Shown here: piece by piece, positions 43,201 through 51,087 of the stretch
Layout: every line of letters starts with the position of its first letter
How positions within the stretch are numbered: the stretch's first letter is position 1
Assembly: GCF_902196125.1 (NCBI RefSeq)
Contig: NZ_CABIKG010000004.1
Span: forward strand, 1-64,000
Direction: 5' to 3'
Origin: Helicobacter suis
GTDB lineage: Bacteria; Campylobacterota; Campylobacteria; Campylobacterales; Helicobacteraceae
Length of the DNA stretch: 64,000 nucleotides
Translations under genes and position numbers: made by a program
Notes under the pieces: model-generated
The model's database searches: none
Seen by the model: the letters and a program-made list of their open reading frames with translations, nothing else
Told to the model about the DNA's origin: nothing

Positions 43201-46146
43201 GCTAAAACTATTTTGTGCAATAAAGCTACCGTGGCTATGCTGGCTAATAGCAGAGCCAAAGGGAGGGATAGCGGTAGCATCTTGGTGGTAGGTGAGGCCA
43301 TCAGCGGTAATATTATTATTAGCATTAAAAGTTAGAGTTGCACCCGCCCCACTTAATGAACTGTCCCCAACTTCTATGGTGTTAGTTAGAAAAATATTTC
43401 CGGCGTTAAAAACATCGGTGATATAACCTACTGAGCCCACTGCGCCAAATTCTATTTTACCCCCGCTAGCGGCTTGTAAGGTGTTATTACCCAAAACTAA
43501 AGTACCATCATTAACCCATTGGCCATTTTGCATCTCCCCAACATTATAAATACCGCCATTGCCAAATTTTGTATAAGTTTGGAGTGTATGGGTGGAAGCG
43601 TTATAGCCATCGTGGCTTTGTGGGTTTAAAGGGTTGATATAGGCAATCCCGTCTGCACCCACGCTTTCATTATAAGTTTTAAAACCTGTATGGAAAAGCC
43701 CATAAGTACAATTATGCGCAAAAACATTATACGCACAACCGGGAGTCATGGTATATACATCTGACCAAATATCTTTAGCTTGGCTAATAACTTTAAAACT
43801 AAGCTCATTGTTGGCAAAGGTTTCTTGTATCTTAATGGGCATGCCATTTATACCAAAGACCACATCCCAAACCTGCGTACCGTTGCTATCACTCATTTCT
43901 GTTTCTGAGTTAATAGTAGTCCCGCTGATTTTAATAAGTTGCCAAAGTGCTGAGGCGTATTGTGTATCGCTACTGTAATTAATATTAGCCCCACTTCCGC
44001 CTAAGATGTTATAAGTTGTACCAATTTGTAAAGAACTTAAAATATTATTAAGATTAAAAGTGGCGCCACTATTAAAATTAATTGTCCCGCCTAAATTAGC
44101 AAAGGGGCTACTGCTGGTATTAATTGTGGTGGTACCGCCAAATATAGTTGTGTGGTTGCCGCCGTTATTTTCAGGTGCAAAGCTGTAGCTGCCATTATTA
44201 AATGTATCATTTGTCAGAGTTAATTGGTTAGTTTGAAAAGAGCTGTTATTAGCATTAAAAATTGTGTTACTAAAACTAGCTTGATTAGCGATTACATTAA
44301 GCTGTTTAGCTGTGATTTGGCTATTACCTTGATTATCGCTATCTTGTAAAATACCCTTATTTGCTCCCAATGTCAAAGTAGCATTTGGGGTATTAAAACT
44401 TGTATTGGTAAGGGTTAGGTTTTGGGTACTTGTAAGGTTAATTTTTCCGCTATTACCACTAATAGTAGTGCTATTAAAGTTTTCATTTTGGGCATTAAAC
44501 TCAAAGCTACCCCCAGAGGCATCGCTAAAGCTAGAATTGCTAACGCTAATATCTCCACTATTTGCGCTAAAAGTTGCATGCGAATTTTGCGTACCGGCCT
44601 TGAGATTTTGGTAATTGAGGCTATTTATTGTGATACCACCAGTAGTAGCGGTGTAATTAAGAGTAGCGCCCCCACCTGTTGCCCAAGCATTGCCCGTTTG
44701 GATATTGCCAGTCATATAAATCTTGCCCGCACTAAAAGAGCCAGTGATATAACCTACAAGCCCACTATTCCACCCAGTGCCCCCAAAACGAATCGTACCA
44801 CTTGTATTAACACTCTCTGTATTATTGCCTAAAATTAAAGTTCCTTGATTATTTAAAGAGGCGCTAAAACTCCTATCATAACCACTCCAAGTATTAAGCG
44901 TACCACTATTAGGATCAATATAACCCACCCCGCTACCCACATTGTAGCTTTTATTCTGGAGGTTATAAACCCCATTCCAGATATTTTGAGGCGGGGCAAT
45001 AAAAGAAAATAATTGCATGGAAATAGAGTTATTATTAAAGGTTTCCCCAAAAATATATTCCGTGCCATTGATCATATAATCCACATAGTAAGTACCATTA
45101 CCCGAAGTTGGATTAGTCCCATTGCCTGTATATAAATTCCCACTTTGACCTTGATAGTGAATGAGTTGCCATAACTTATTGGTATAGCTATCATAATTAA
45201 TAGTTCCGCTAGTGTTAATAAGGGTATCTTTGGTGTATTGCCCGTTAACTTGTTGGCTAAGATCTTGGGTGATATTTAAAATTGTGCCACTGCTGATATT
45301 AACATTGCCATTAACATGATCTAAAAGCGAACCTTGTTTAAAAGTCTCAGTGCCAGCCAAAGTAAGCGCACCTGTGATAGTCCCGCTAGTGTTGCTATCA
45401 TTAAAAGTAACATTGTTAAAGGTGATATTTTTACTATTTAAATTGATCTGCCCTTGACCTTCAAAGGTGGAGTTTGTAAAGCTCTCATGAGAATCATCGC
45501 TGATTGTTAAAACCCCGTTACTTTGATCGGTGTTAAAAGTGGCGTTATTAGCGGTCGTACCATGATTGCCATGTGTGGTAATATGATTTTGCCCTACTCT
45601 TAATTCCCCGCTAAAGTTTATACTCTGGGCATTCCATGTATCTGTAAATGAATGGCCTTGATAGCTATCCATGTTGACATTATAAATATTAAGCGTGCCC
45701 TGCGAGTTATTACCATTAATCTGTAGATTAAGCTGACCGCCCTCAAAGTTAAAAAAACTATTACCGGTATAACCAAAGGTATAAGAAGTTTGCGAGCCTA
45801 CTAAAGTATCGCTTCCATTACACGAGGAATTAGTACATGAATAAATAATATTGCTATAACTCCATGTGCTCCAACTCCATTCTTTTTTATCGTATAAATT
45901 TCCCTTAATATAATCATTAATATTAGTGGTGTTCATATTCATCTGACCAGCTAGCACAGGGCTAGCCATAGCCCCTAGAATCAAAGTCCCCTGTGTGAGC
46001 AATTTAGGTGCGCTTAATTCAGAACGCTTAGGTTGGGGGAGTTGTTTTTTAAAGACATAAGTACCTACACGCCTAGCTTGGTTAGCTTTAATGCGCCGTG
46101 CTAGAGCGTGGCCAAATTTCAATGTGAGAGAATTAAACTTTTTCAT
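37234..46146 (-). CDS. Giant VacA-family autotransporter
   Basis: A 2970-residue type V secreted protein like the H. pylori VacA-like proteins (ImaA, FaaA, VlpC). It starts with an extended signal (about 68 residues; basic lead, core LLTQGTLILGAMASPVLA, cleavage after VLA). The passenger is a long Asn/Ser/Thr/Gly-rich beta-helix built of repeats such as FNNSTF, LTNTSFN and FGGTGWNSGLVGYITG. A helical island lies at about 1600-2050. Two Ser/Thr low-complexity stretches are at about 2243-2357 and 2384-2452. The outer-membrane beta-barrel is at about 2700-2970, ending NVGMRYAF with terminal Phe. A G8 tract sits at codon ~1203. Such proteins act at the bacterial surface in host contact; the exact role here is unknown. 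A terminator follows. Confidence 0.93.
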   Translation of the reverse strand: MKKFNSLTLKFGHALARRIKANQARRVGTYVFKKQLPQPKRSELSAPKLLTQGTLILGAMASPVLAGQMNMNTTNINDYIKGNLYDKKEWSWSTWSYSNIIYSCTNSSCNGSDTLVGSQTSYTFGYTGNSFFNFEGGQLNLQINGNNSQGTLNIYNVNMDSYQGHSFTDTWNAQSINFSGELRVGQNHITTHGNHGTTANNATFNTDQSNGVLTISDDSHESFTNSTFEGQGQINLNSKNITFNNVTFNDSNTSGTITGALTLAGTETFKQGSLLDHVNGNVNISSGTILNITQDLSQQVNGQYTKDTLINTSGTINYDSYTNKLWQLIHYQGQSGNLYTGNGTNPTSGNGTYYVDYMINGTEYIFGETFNNNSISMQLFSFIAPPQNIWNGVYNLQNKSYNVGSGVGYIDPNSGTLNTWSGYDRSFSASLNNQGTLILGNNTESVNTSGTIRFGGTGWNSGLVGYITGSFSAGKIYMTGNIQTGNAWATGGGATLNYTATTGGITINSLNYQNLKAGTQNSHATFSANSGDISVSNSSFSDASGGSFEFNAQNENFNSTTISGNSGKINLTSTQNLTLTNTSFNTPNATLTLGANKGILQDSDNQGNSQITAKQLNVIANQASFSNTIFNANNSSFQTNQLTLTNDTFNNGSYSFAPENNGGNHTTIFGGTTTINTSSSPFANLGGTINFNSGATFNLNNILSSLQIGTTYNILGGSGANINYSSDTQYASALWQLIKISGTTINSETEMSDSNGTQVWDVVFGINGMPIKIQETFANNELSFKVISQAKDIWSDVYTMTPGCAYNVFAHNCTYGLFHTGFKTYNESVGADGIAYINPLNPQSHDGYNASTHTLQTYTKFGNGGIYNVGEMQNGQWVNDGTLVLGNNTLQAASGGKIEFGAVGSVGYITDVFNAGNIFLTNTIEVGDSSLSGAGATLTFNANNNITADGLTYHQDATAIPPFGSAISQHSHGSFIAQNSFSALNSSFEDDTSGSLDFTGKNSINFTNSTVIGSASSITLNSANTTLNNSAFFVGNNTTLTFGNVITANGNSGYSSSTNTINNSTINLNQNSNLYLHGNTTLDNTTSFLNLGSQATFYGSASLSGSTTINLDHNSKITMNSTTTLNDNANFNLINSAQANFQGNSTFNNSSGITLNSGAKATFMPTTTSTQDITTFNDNSFLNINGSFTDFIPSTNSNGTISGGGSSSNQNYSAQFNNLVFNNYASMLLNNADIQSSQTTFANSVNINMQNSLFNAGTLNLNGGNFYMQNSQIKAGAVSVGTGDSININSGVNSLNRSLITSSSFNLNGTLNLDGLLLGPTTTGTTQSAANAQPLISVSNNGSSSTGGGTFDLNGILNISNIDLSAPLSSQTNNATSATYNIVNASNITGMSGANGYQKIEYYGIKINDATYSDTNNTQSWSFTNPLDGAQTITEKIQNGKLTITISNSDHFVATDYHNIAPELFFYKQSAQNLPSTDSASADISSYDYSSNESGTFFLDGNLKGVYYPKANTSGSTTSSTPVIPGTYNAQGQPLQGLYISNNGLFNATTLDNLVGIVQSIWPHLKTLLPQILQDLSDPSNIIQDLENSGIKLTSQQSKELLSFIDGLSSNINQTFNNGTLVVGSPQAGQTGSSSVVWFGGNGYTTACTAAQTEKGCQDLRGTYLGQLLGSTSAALGYIEANFKAKDIYITGTVGSGNAWGIGGSADVTFNSATNLTLNQATIDAEGTDQIFNMLGEGGIEKILGQKGLAQMLGNYIYDLANGSSINLDPTSSIPSSIQPLAKDLGGQISKIKLSEVLNASDVSALLNMPGMDNVIKNILSTKTVSSVLGSNGLISSLSPSEQDKIYGAIDKELHFSGGKAIASIANGVYGNHTLLSLINSLSPMTGKDVDNILNMPNTSSGQSQVQNFLNNTTFGQVLEELLSNQNLLNKTIAWLGPQILDEMLKTAIDDLLNPTSQLTAAEKNILDNILNNVFGSEKKAVEQMENSNPDVKQVIDGLMQAKGLGEVYSKGLQSILSNKLQDQLKSMGLGSLLAPKALGNFWQKGYFNFLANDDILVSNSTFSNASGGTLSFIAGKSIIFAGQNTINFSNNQGTLEFLSNDVSNIDLTTLNATDGLTIDAPFNNLYVQKGNITLNQYESFSVQAGNFDFLGTVQADGAVDLSGVTGLAVLGTLNLTEDSTLKANNLTTISAFNNQSQNLLNISGNFNSYGTFSTQGAGVNIGGAFNSTGALTFNVAGATIKTTGPSSDSSSSSNTDSSSSTSSSNSNSSSSSPSTSDSTSSSASTSSTTTTALTLASTTTPTSSTTSTSTANTSTSTNSSSAPSSGDVSSSPSNSPSSNSPSSNSGSNANPVNPTPSTQIPLIQVGGLVNLNLGGSAIISFNTEASNTGSTNTGSSTSSSSPQTTTSSATSSTPTTSTTALSLSPNTPLASSQTPTASGASPDSTNPAASPITSPNGAYTLIQTNSWIHYNPTSFNPNNWRQYLELYTSLKINGTAFQLNAQGTGLTYNGQAVNISQRGLLVNYQGTNGQEVSASIDYNKIQIGIGQSLHVIAPTITQYITQIQGQSVVNALENAGGSGVMNWFGKLLIETKNTPLFAPYYLEQHSLSDLLKIVKDIQNATDWMGASGLKATSSKLLQISVHTKQMSRLAKLSNFASNDALPDFHDFLVSLKGKKFASAVPNAMDIITAYSQRDKLKNNLWITGVGGASFVAGGTGTLYGLNVGYDRFIKGVIVGGYMAYGYSGFYGNINSANSNNVNVGFYSRAFIKGRNEITGSVNETYGYNKTYIDATDPILTPLNQQYHYSTWTTNIGANYGYDFFFKNKHVILKPQIGLTYYYIGLSGLQGTMNDPIYNEFRANADPAHKSVLTINLALESRHYFRKNSYYYVIAGLGRDLFVHSMGDKMVRFIGNDMLSYRYAGLYNTFASLTTGGEVRLFRSFYINAGIGARFGLDYQDINITGNVGMRYAF
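38790..39420 (-). repeat. Ser/Thr low-complexity coding region of the autotransporter
   Basis: Degenerate short repeats (AGT/ACT/TCT/AGC codons on the minus strand) encode two Ser/Thr/Asn/Pro-rich stretches, about 115 and 70 residues long. They are separated by a short block with LIQVGGLVNLNLGGSAII. They lie between the beta-helix and the barrel, probably as a flexible, possibly glycosylated linker. Copy number is likely to vary between strains. Confidence 0.8.
42533..42540 (-). repeat. G8 homopolymer in the autotransporter passenger
   Basis: Eight C on the + strand are G8 in the coding strand (ISGGGSSS, near residue 1203). A one-base slip would truncate the protein long before the barrel, switching off surface display. 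Other G runs in coding sequence here reach only G7. Confidence 0.85.
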
Positions 46147-46344
46147 AAAGAAAACTCTAGCATAAAATCAGTAATTAAGAAACTAATCAACTAGTTTTAA
46201 TTAAGGCATGGTTTAACAAACGCCTAACACCTAAAACTTTAGCTAAACTCTCTAGTTAGCCTAAACTTATAGGTTTTTAGCGCTAGGGTTTTAGTGGTTT
46301 GTATAAAAACTTTAAGATGAAAACAAAAAAGTAGGATAAAAAGA

Positions 46345-46422
46345 TGGTGTCAAAGGGGGGACTTGAACCCCCGACCTCCGGCTTATGAGACCAGCGCTCT
46401 AAACCAGCTGAGCTACCTTGAC
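46345..46422 (-). tRNA. tRNA-Met(CAT)
   Basis: A 78-base cloverleaf on the minus strand with anticodon CAT and encoded CCA. The first acceptor pair is G-C and the anticodon stem lacks the GGG/CCC of initiators, so it is elongator Met (or, less likely, a CAT-decoded Ile tRNA). TATAAT on the minus strand (46434-46439) lies 12 bases upstream. Confidence 0.92.
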
Positions 46423-46465
46423 AGAAAGCTCCCATTATAGGGGCAGTTGGCTTAAATTTTCTTGA

Positions 46466-46927
46466 TTAAAGCATCACATCTAAAGCTTGGTAGGCTTGAT
46501 CGTAGGCGTTCTTGTAACGATTGACAAAGTTTTGATCCAAGCCTAGCGCTTTTTTAAGTTGGGTTTCTTGCAAAGCCTTTAACCCATCTATCTTTTGCTC
46601 CACTTGTTTATCTTGCTGGATTTGGCCGCTATAAAAACTTGTCAGGCTATAAAGCGACTGAGCCGCTAGGCGTTTTTCATTTTCATTCATTCCAGCGGTG
46701 GCGCGTAAAAAGGCTTGATACTCATTATCACTCATCAATTCTAAAACCAAAAATCCATAAGTTTCGCGCTTAAGCCCATTTGGTTCGCGCTCCACTTTAG
46801 AAACCTCAACAGCTACTTCCGGGTGTTTTTCTTCCTTAGCAGTTGCTGGGGCTTGCCCTCTTTCTAAATGCGAGGCATTTAACAAGGCATATAGGTTAGG
46901 TTGGTTATGCGTGTCCTTAATTTCCAT
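46466..46927 (-). CDS. Hypothetical cytoplasmic protein
   Basis: A 153-residue hydrophilic protein with no signal or membrane segment. The first ~50 residues look disordered and charged (EEKHPEVAVEVSKVERE). The rest is helical (LMSDNEYQAFLRATAGMNENEKRLAAQSLYSLTSFYSG), followed by a Gln/Lys-rich coiled-coil-like end. The frame is open 13 codons upstream, but AGGA lies 8 bases before ATG 46927. I recognise no family. It stands alone between tRNA-Met and truD, transcribed away from truD. A flagellar or regulatory helper is conceivable, but nothing in the sequence proves it. Confidence 0.7.
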   Translation of the reverse strand: MEIKDTHNQPNLYALLNASHLERGQAPATAKEEKHPEVAVEVSKVEREPNGLKRETYGFLVLELMSDNEYQAFLRATAGMNENEKRLAAQSLYSLTSFYSGQIQQDKQVEQKIDGLKALQETQLKKALGLDQNFVNRYKNAYDQAYQALDVML

Positions 46928-47103
46928 GAAAGCCATCCTAAATAAAGAATACCTCTTAGAAAGCAAAAATCAGTCCACTTTAATAACTAATTACGCCATA
47001 AAGGGTACAAGCTTAAGCTATAAGAATAAAGAACGCGTGTTAAAGGTTTTGTGTTGCAATATCAATCCTTAAGAGCGCGAGAAGTTGTCAAGCCCTTTCG
47101 TGC

Positions 47104-47109
47104 TATAAT
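47104..47109 (+). promoter_or_regulatory. Extended -10 element for truD
   Basis: TGCTATAAT (47101-47109) ends 7 bases before the truD ATG. With the usual 7-8 base spacing, transcription would begin at or next to the A of the start codon, giving a leaderless message. Confidence 0.55.
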
Positions 47110-47116
47110 CTTTTAC

Positions 47117-48223
47117 ATGCAAGATTTAACAGCCCCTTTTTTTCCTCTCAAACCTCCCCCTCGCTTTTTTGCCTCCACCCACGCCCCAATTTCTTTTTAC
47201 TTTAAAAAGTGCTCTAAAGATTTTAGTGTGCAAGAAGAGCCGCTTTATCCTTTCAGCGGGCAGGGCGATCACGCCATACTTAAGGTACGCAAAAAAGATT
47301 TAAGTACCCTAGAAATGCTTTCTTTGCTTGCAGGGGTGAGTGGGGCTAAAATTAAAGAATTTGGCTATGCCGGACTTAAAGATAAACAGGCAATGAGTAC
47401 ACAATATATTTCTTTACCTAGAAGCTATGCCTGTATTTTAGAAAAACATGCCCCTACCCTGCTAGAGCGAGGGGTTAAAATTTTAGACATCACAGCCCAT
47501 AAGCATAAAATCCGTTTAGGCCATCTTAAGGGTAATTTCTTTTCCATGCGCCTTAAAAAACTCAGTCCCCTAGATGCCAAAAAAATAGAGCAAGTACTCC
47601 CCTTTTTAAAAACTTATGGTTTCCCTAATTATTTTGGTACGCAGCGTTTTGGCAAAAGTGGGGATAACTTCAAAAACCACGCCGTGCGTTCTAAAAAGTT
47701 ACAAGCCTTTTTTCTCTCTAGCTATCAAAGCCACCTTTTTAACCATTGGTTAAGCGCGCGCATGCATCTTAATACCCTTTTGCGCTACTTTGATCCCAAA
47801 GAAATACAGGCTAAGTTTGATTTTCTAAGCCTAGAGCAATTAAAGAGTTTAGCTAATCAAGAGCACTATTTTAAATTATTACCGGGTGATATTTTATGCC
47901 ATTATCCTTTTGGCAAATATTTCACACATGACGATCTAGTTAACTCTAAGCGCCTGCTTGCTAAGCAAGTTGTCCCTACAGGTTTACTTACAGGGCAAAA
48001 AGTGCCCCATGCCCAAGAATTAGCCCATGTCCTAGAACAACCCTATATCCACACGCTTAAAGCAAAGGGCGATCGCCGTTTTGCCTTAGTTTTTCCGGAC
48101 GCGCTGGAATTTGTGTATTTGCCTAAAGAGGCGCAAGCTCAGCTTTGTTTTTTCTTACCAAAGGGGGCGTATGCTACGATCTTTTTAGAAGAAATTGCCG
48201 GCCAAACTCTTTTTGGGGCTTGA
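47117..48223 (+). CDS. truD: tRNA pseudouridine synthase TruD (U13)
   Basis: Converts U13 of tRNA-Glu and others to pseudouridine. The 368 residues carry the family's catalytic block (FGYAGLKDKQAMSTQYISL, Asp as nucleophile), FPNYFGTQRFGKSGDN and the long insertion domain ending in PTGLLTGQKV. A TTG 22 codons upstream keeps the frame open, but it lies upstream of the -10 box, so ATG 47117 is preferred. No ribosome-binding site precedes it, in line with a leaderless message. In H. pylori htpX lies between truD and folE; here folE follows directly. Confidence 0.92.
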   Translation: MQDLTAPFFPLKPPPRFFASTHAPISFYFKKCSKDFSVQEEPLYPFSGQGDHAILKVRKKDLSTLEMLSLLAGVSGAKIKEFGYAGLKDKQAMSTQYISLPRSYACILEKHAPTLLERGVKILDITAHKHKIRLGHLKGNFFSMRLKKLSPLDAKKIEQVLPFLKTYGFPNYFGTQRFGKSGDNFKNHAVRSKKLQAFFLSSYQSHLFNHWLSARMHLNTLLRYFDPKEIQAKFDFLSLEQLKSLANQEHYFKLLPGDILCHYPFGKYFTHDDLVNSKRLLAKQVVPTGLLTGQKVPHAQELAHVLEQPYIHTLKAKGDRRFALVFPDALEFVYLPKEAQAQLCFFLPKGAYATIFLEEIAGQTLFGA

Positions 48224-48264
48224 GTGTTCATGTGTGGTATTTTAATAAGAGGGAAATTTAATAT

Positions 48265-48816
48265 TTGATACAAGATTTATGGAATTTATTATGCGCGCGT
48301 ATTGGCGAAGATCCCCAAAGAGAGGGGCTGAAAAACACCCCACAGCGGGTTAAACTTTTATGGGAATTTTTAACCTCTGGTTATAAAAGTAACCCTGAGC
48401 AAATTTTACAAAGTGCTTTTGAAATTGGGAGTACCGACGGGATTGTTTTACTCCAAAATATTGAATTTTATAGTCTATGTGAACACCATTTATTACCCTT
48501 TTTTGGGCATATTAGTATAGGGTATATCCCTAATGATAAGGTGGTGGGGCTAAGCGCTTTAGCTAGATTTGTAGAGAGTTTTAGCAGACGGCTTCAGATT
48601 CAAGAGCGCTTAACCACACAGATTGCCCAAACCCTTAAGCGCGTGTTGCAGCCTAAGGGAGTGGGGGTAATTTGCACGGCTAAACATCTATGCATGGCCA
48701 TGCAAGGCATTCAAAAACAAGATAGCGTGGTTAAAACGAGCGTTTTAGAGGGACTTTTTAAGGAAAATGCGCGCACAAGGTCTGAGTTTATGCAAATGCT
48801 TAGCGGGCTTGTTTAG
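48265..48816 (+). CDS. folE: GTP cyclohydrolase I
   Basis: First step of folate synthesis: GTP to dihydroneopterin triphosphate. The 183 residues show the zinc and active-site motifs (LCEHHLLPFFGHISIGYIP, VVGLSALARFVESFSRRLQIQERLT, VGVICTAKHLCM). The start is TTG 48265, with GAGGGA about 10 bases upstream. It lies 41 bases after truD and overlaps the end of ftsW by 17 bases. In many bacteria folE also serves queuosine synthesis. Confidence 0.95.
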   Translation: MIQDLWNLLCARIGEDPQREGLKNTPQRVKLLWEFLTSGYKSNPEQILQSAFEIGSTDGIVLLQNIEFYSLCEHHLLPFFGHISIGYIPNDKVVGLSALARFVESFSRRLQIQERLTTQIAQTLKRVLQPKGVGVICTAKHLCMAMQGIQKQDSVVKTSVLEGLFKENARTRSEFMQMLSGLV

Positions 48817-49957
48817 AAAGGCTAAGCACAAGTCCTAAGGCTAAAGAATTGGCCAGTAAAGAACTCCCCCCATAACTTAAAAAGGGAACGGCGATTCCTT
48901 TAATGGGGATAATCCCACTCACCCCAAAGGCATTAATAATAAAGGAAAAACCAATGAGTAAAGCCACCCCTAGACAAAAAAGCATGTGTTTGGGATTATC
49001 TAGGCGGTTGGTGATTTTAAACATGGCATGTAAAATAATTAAAGTTAGCCCTACACATGTCAAAATAGAGATAAAGCCTAATTCCTCTGCCATACCTGCT
49101 AAAACCATATCTGTATGTACCTCGCTTAAAAAACCCAGTTTAATCACCCCCTCTCCAAGCCCCTGCCCTAATATTGCGCCATGTTTAATGGCATTGCTGG
49201 CGTGATAAATCTGGTAGGGTTCGGGTAGGTGTTCAATTTTTAGGCTGCTAGCAATTTTAGAGGGCAAAATGGAAAGAATGGAATTTTGTAAATTAGACCA
49301 CCATAATTTCATGCGCAAAATGCGATGCTCACTAGTTGTAATGGCTATCACTCCAATTACAACCGCAATGCTTAAAAACACTCTAAAGAGTTTAAAACTC
49401 CCGCCAGAAAAGATGAGTAAAAACCCTAATACCATTGCTAATAAAATCACCTGCCCTAAGTCATTTTGTAAAACACCAATGAGAAAAGCCGCCACTAAAA
49501 ATAAAACAAGATAGGGGATCAAAATTGCCATTTCCTCTTTGACACTAGATTTTTTTTGGTTAAAAAAGGTACGCGAAAGACTCCAAGATAAAAAAAAGAT
49601 AAAGCCCACTTTGAAAAACTCAGTAGGGGCTAGTGAAAAGAAAGGCAGGCGAATCCAGCGCTTAGCCCCCCCTGCGCTACTAGATAAACTCTCGGGTAAG
49701 AAATTCATGATAAACATCAAAAGAAAAGACCCTAAAAAGAGAGTAAAACCTAATTTACTAAACCATTTATTTGGATCAAGCCATGAAATCCCCCACATCA
49801 GAATAATGCCTATGATCGTGGCAACTAGTTGGCGTAGAAAGAAATGGAATTCTTGATAATGATAAATTAAAGTTGTATAAGTTGAAAGCGAATAACTCAA
49901 AAGTACGCTTAAAATCATTAAAATACTAGCGCAGGTAAACAAATGCCGGTATGCCAT
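48800..49957 (-). CDS. ftsW: Septal peptidoglycan polymerase FtsW (SEDS family)
   Basis: A cell-division protein of 385 residues with ten membrane segments. Family motifs include SAGGAKRWIRLPFFSLAPTEFFKVGF with the catalytic-loop region, QNDLGQVILL, YQIYHASNAIKHGAILGQGLGEG and the C-terminal GIIPIKGIAVPFLSYGGSSL. An ATG 14 codons upstream is open, but MAYRHLF matches the usual start and GGTGG lies before it. The order ftsW, then flgB-flgC-fliE and ftsI on the other strand, is that of H. pylori, and it places septal polymerase and transpeptidase in one locus. Confidence 0.93.
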   Translation of the reverse strand: MAYRHLFTCASILMILSVLLSYSLSTYTTLIYHYQEFHFFLRQLVATIIGIILMWGISWLDPNKWFSKLGFTLFLGSFLLMFIMNFLPESLSSSAGGAKRWIRLPFFSLAPTEFFKVGFIFFLSWSLSRTFFNQKKSSVKEEMAILIPYLVLFLVAAFLIGVLQNDLGQVILLAMVLGFLLIFSGGSFKLFRVFLSIAVVIGVIAITTSEHRILRMKLWWSNLQNSILSILPSKIASSLKIEHLPEPYQIYHASNAIKHGAILGQGLGEGVIKLGFLSEVHTDMVLAGMAEELGFISILTCVGLTLIILHAMFKITNRLDNPKHMLFCLGVALLIGFSFIINAFGVSGIIPIKGIAVPFLSYGGSSLLANSLALGLVLSLSKQAR

Positions 49958-50038
49958 AAAAACCACCAAATAAGATTGAAATGTGTTATAATTATACAAG
50001 AATTTGTTTGCCTAGTTTTTCGTTTGTAAGGCTTGCTG

Positions 50039-50054
50039 TGGAATGCTCCTTGCT
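50039..50054 (+). promoter_or_regulatory. Sigma-54 promoter of flgB-flgC-fliE
   Basis: TGGAATGCTCCTTGCT has the invariant -24 GG (50040-50041) and -12 GC (50052-50053), 10 bases apart. The predicted start at about 50065 precedes AGAGGAG and the flgB ATG. The flgB operon is RpoN/FlgR-controlled in H. pylori, so the match is expected. Confidence 0.85.
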
Positions 50055-50078
50055 TACACTAGATAGAGGAGTTTATGT

Positions 50079-50501
50079 ATGAACTTGTCAAAGGCTTATC
50101 CGTTAGTTTATGAGGCGATGGATTATCGCTCTTTGCGCCAAGATTTGATCGCAAGCAATATTGCCAATGTGGACACTCCCTTTTATCGCCCTAGAGATGT
50201 GGATTTTGAGACTATGTTAGCCCACAAAAAAGCGGAGGTTTTTGATCATAAGAAGGATCAGATTTTAGAGTTAGCTAAAACAAATAAAAGGCATTTAAGT
50301 CCGGGATTACCTGAAAGCCAAAAAGCCACGCTTTTTTTTAGAGATGGGCACTTGGCAAAAAATGATGGCAATAGTGTAGATTTAGATATTGAAACCTCTG
50401 AAATGGGCAAAAATAGCACCATGTATTTAGCGCTAACAACAGCCCTTAAAAAACATAGAGGGATTGTTAACTACGCTATTGATTCGGCAAAAAACATTTA
50501 A
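50079..50501 (+). CDS. flgB: Flagellar proximal rod protein FlgB
   Basis: A 140-residue axial rod component of the flagellar basal body in the periplasm, exported by the flagellar type III system. The N-terminal rod motif YRSLRQDLIASNIANVDTP is clear, followed by YRPRDVDFETML and a C-terminal helix (MYLALTTALKKHRGIVNYAI). An ATG four bases upstream is out of frame; AGAGGAG is well spaced for ATG 50079. It is first of flgB-flgC-fliE behind the sigma-54 promoter. Confidence 0.96.
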   Translation: MNLSKAYPLVYEAMDYRSLRQDLIASNIANVDTPFYRPRDVDFETMLAHKKAEVFDHKKDQILELAKTNKRHLSPGLPESQKATLFFRDGHLAKNDGNSVDLDIETSEMGKNSTMYLALTTALKKHRGIVNYAIDSAKNI

Positions 50502-50510
50502 GGAGCGCGC

Positions 50511-51002
50511 ATGTTTTTATCTAGTTTTGATATTAGCGGGTATGGGTTATCCGCCCAAAGGGTGCGTGCTAATCTAATCTCTTCTAATATTGCCAATGCT
50601 AACACAACCCGCACAGATGAAGGGGGTCCTTATCGCCGTCAGGAAGCTGTTTTTAAATCTTTTGATTTTAATAAAGTCTTGAATGAAAAATTGGCAGAAA
50701 ATAATAATTTAATGGAATATGAAGATCCACTTGATGAAAGCGATGAAATTGAAAAACCAAATCCCCCTATTATGGGTGTTTACATTGAGAAAATCGTGCG
50801 CGATGATAGAGCGCCGCTTTTAAAATACGATCCTAGCCATCCAGATGCTGATGCTAATGGGTATGTTTCCTACCCTAATGTTAATCCCGTTGTAGAAATG
50901 GCAGATCTCATTGAGGCCACGCGCGCTTATCAAGCCAATGTAGCGGCTTTCCAGAGTACAAAAAATATGGCGGCTAATGCTATTGGCATGCTACAAGCGT
51001 AA
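50511..51002 (+). CDS. flgC: Flagellar proximal rod protein FlgC
   Basis: A 163-residue rod protein that assembles with FlgB and FlgG on FliE. It shows the rod N-terminus (ISGYGLSAQRVRANLISSNIANANTTRT), a middle that contacts neighbours (DPSHPDADANGYVSYPNVN) and the conserved C-terminal VVEMADLIEATRAYQANVAAFQSTKNM. AGGAG lies before the ATG, nine bases after flgB. Confidence 0.97.
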   Translation: MFLSSFDISGYGLSAQRVRANLISSNIANANTTRTDEGGPYRRQEAVFKSFDFNKVLNEKLAENNNLMEYEDPLDESDEIEKPNPPIMGVYIEKIVRDDRAPLLKYDPSHPDADANGYVSYPNVNPVVEMADLIEATRAYQANVAAFQSTKNMAANAIGMLQA

Positions 51003-51087
51003 AAACTAAAAGAAAGGGGTATTTTTTGGGTATTTGAATATTATCCAGAAGAGACGATGTAGGTGATATAGGATGCAAGGAGTTCAA

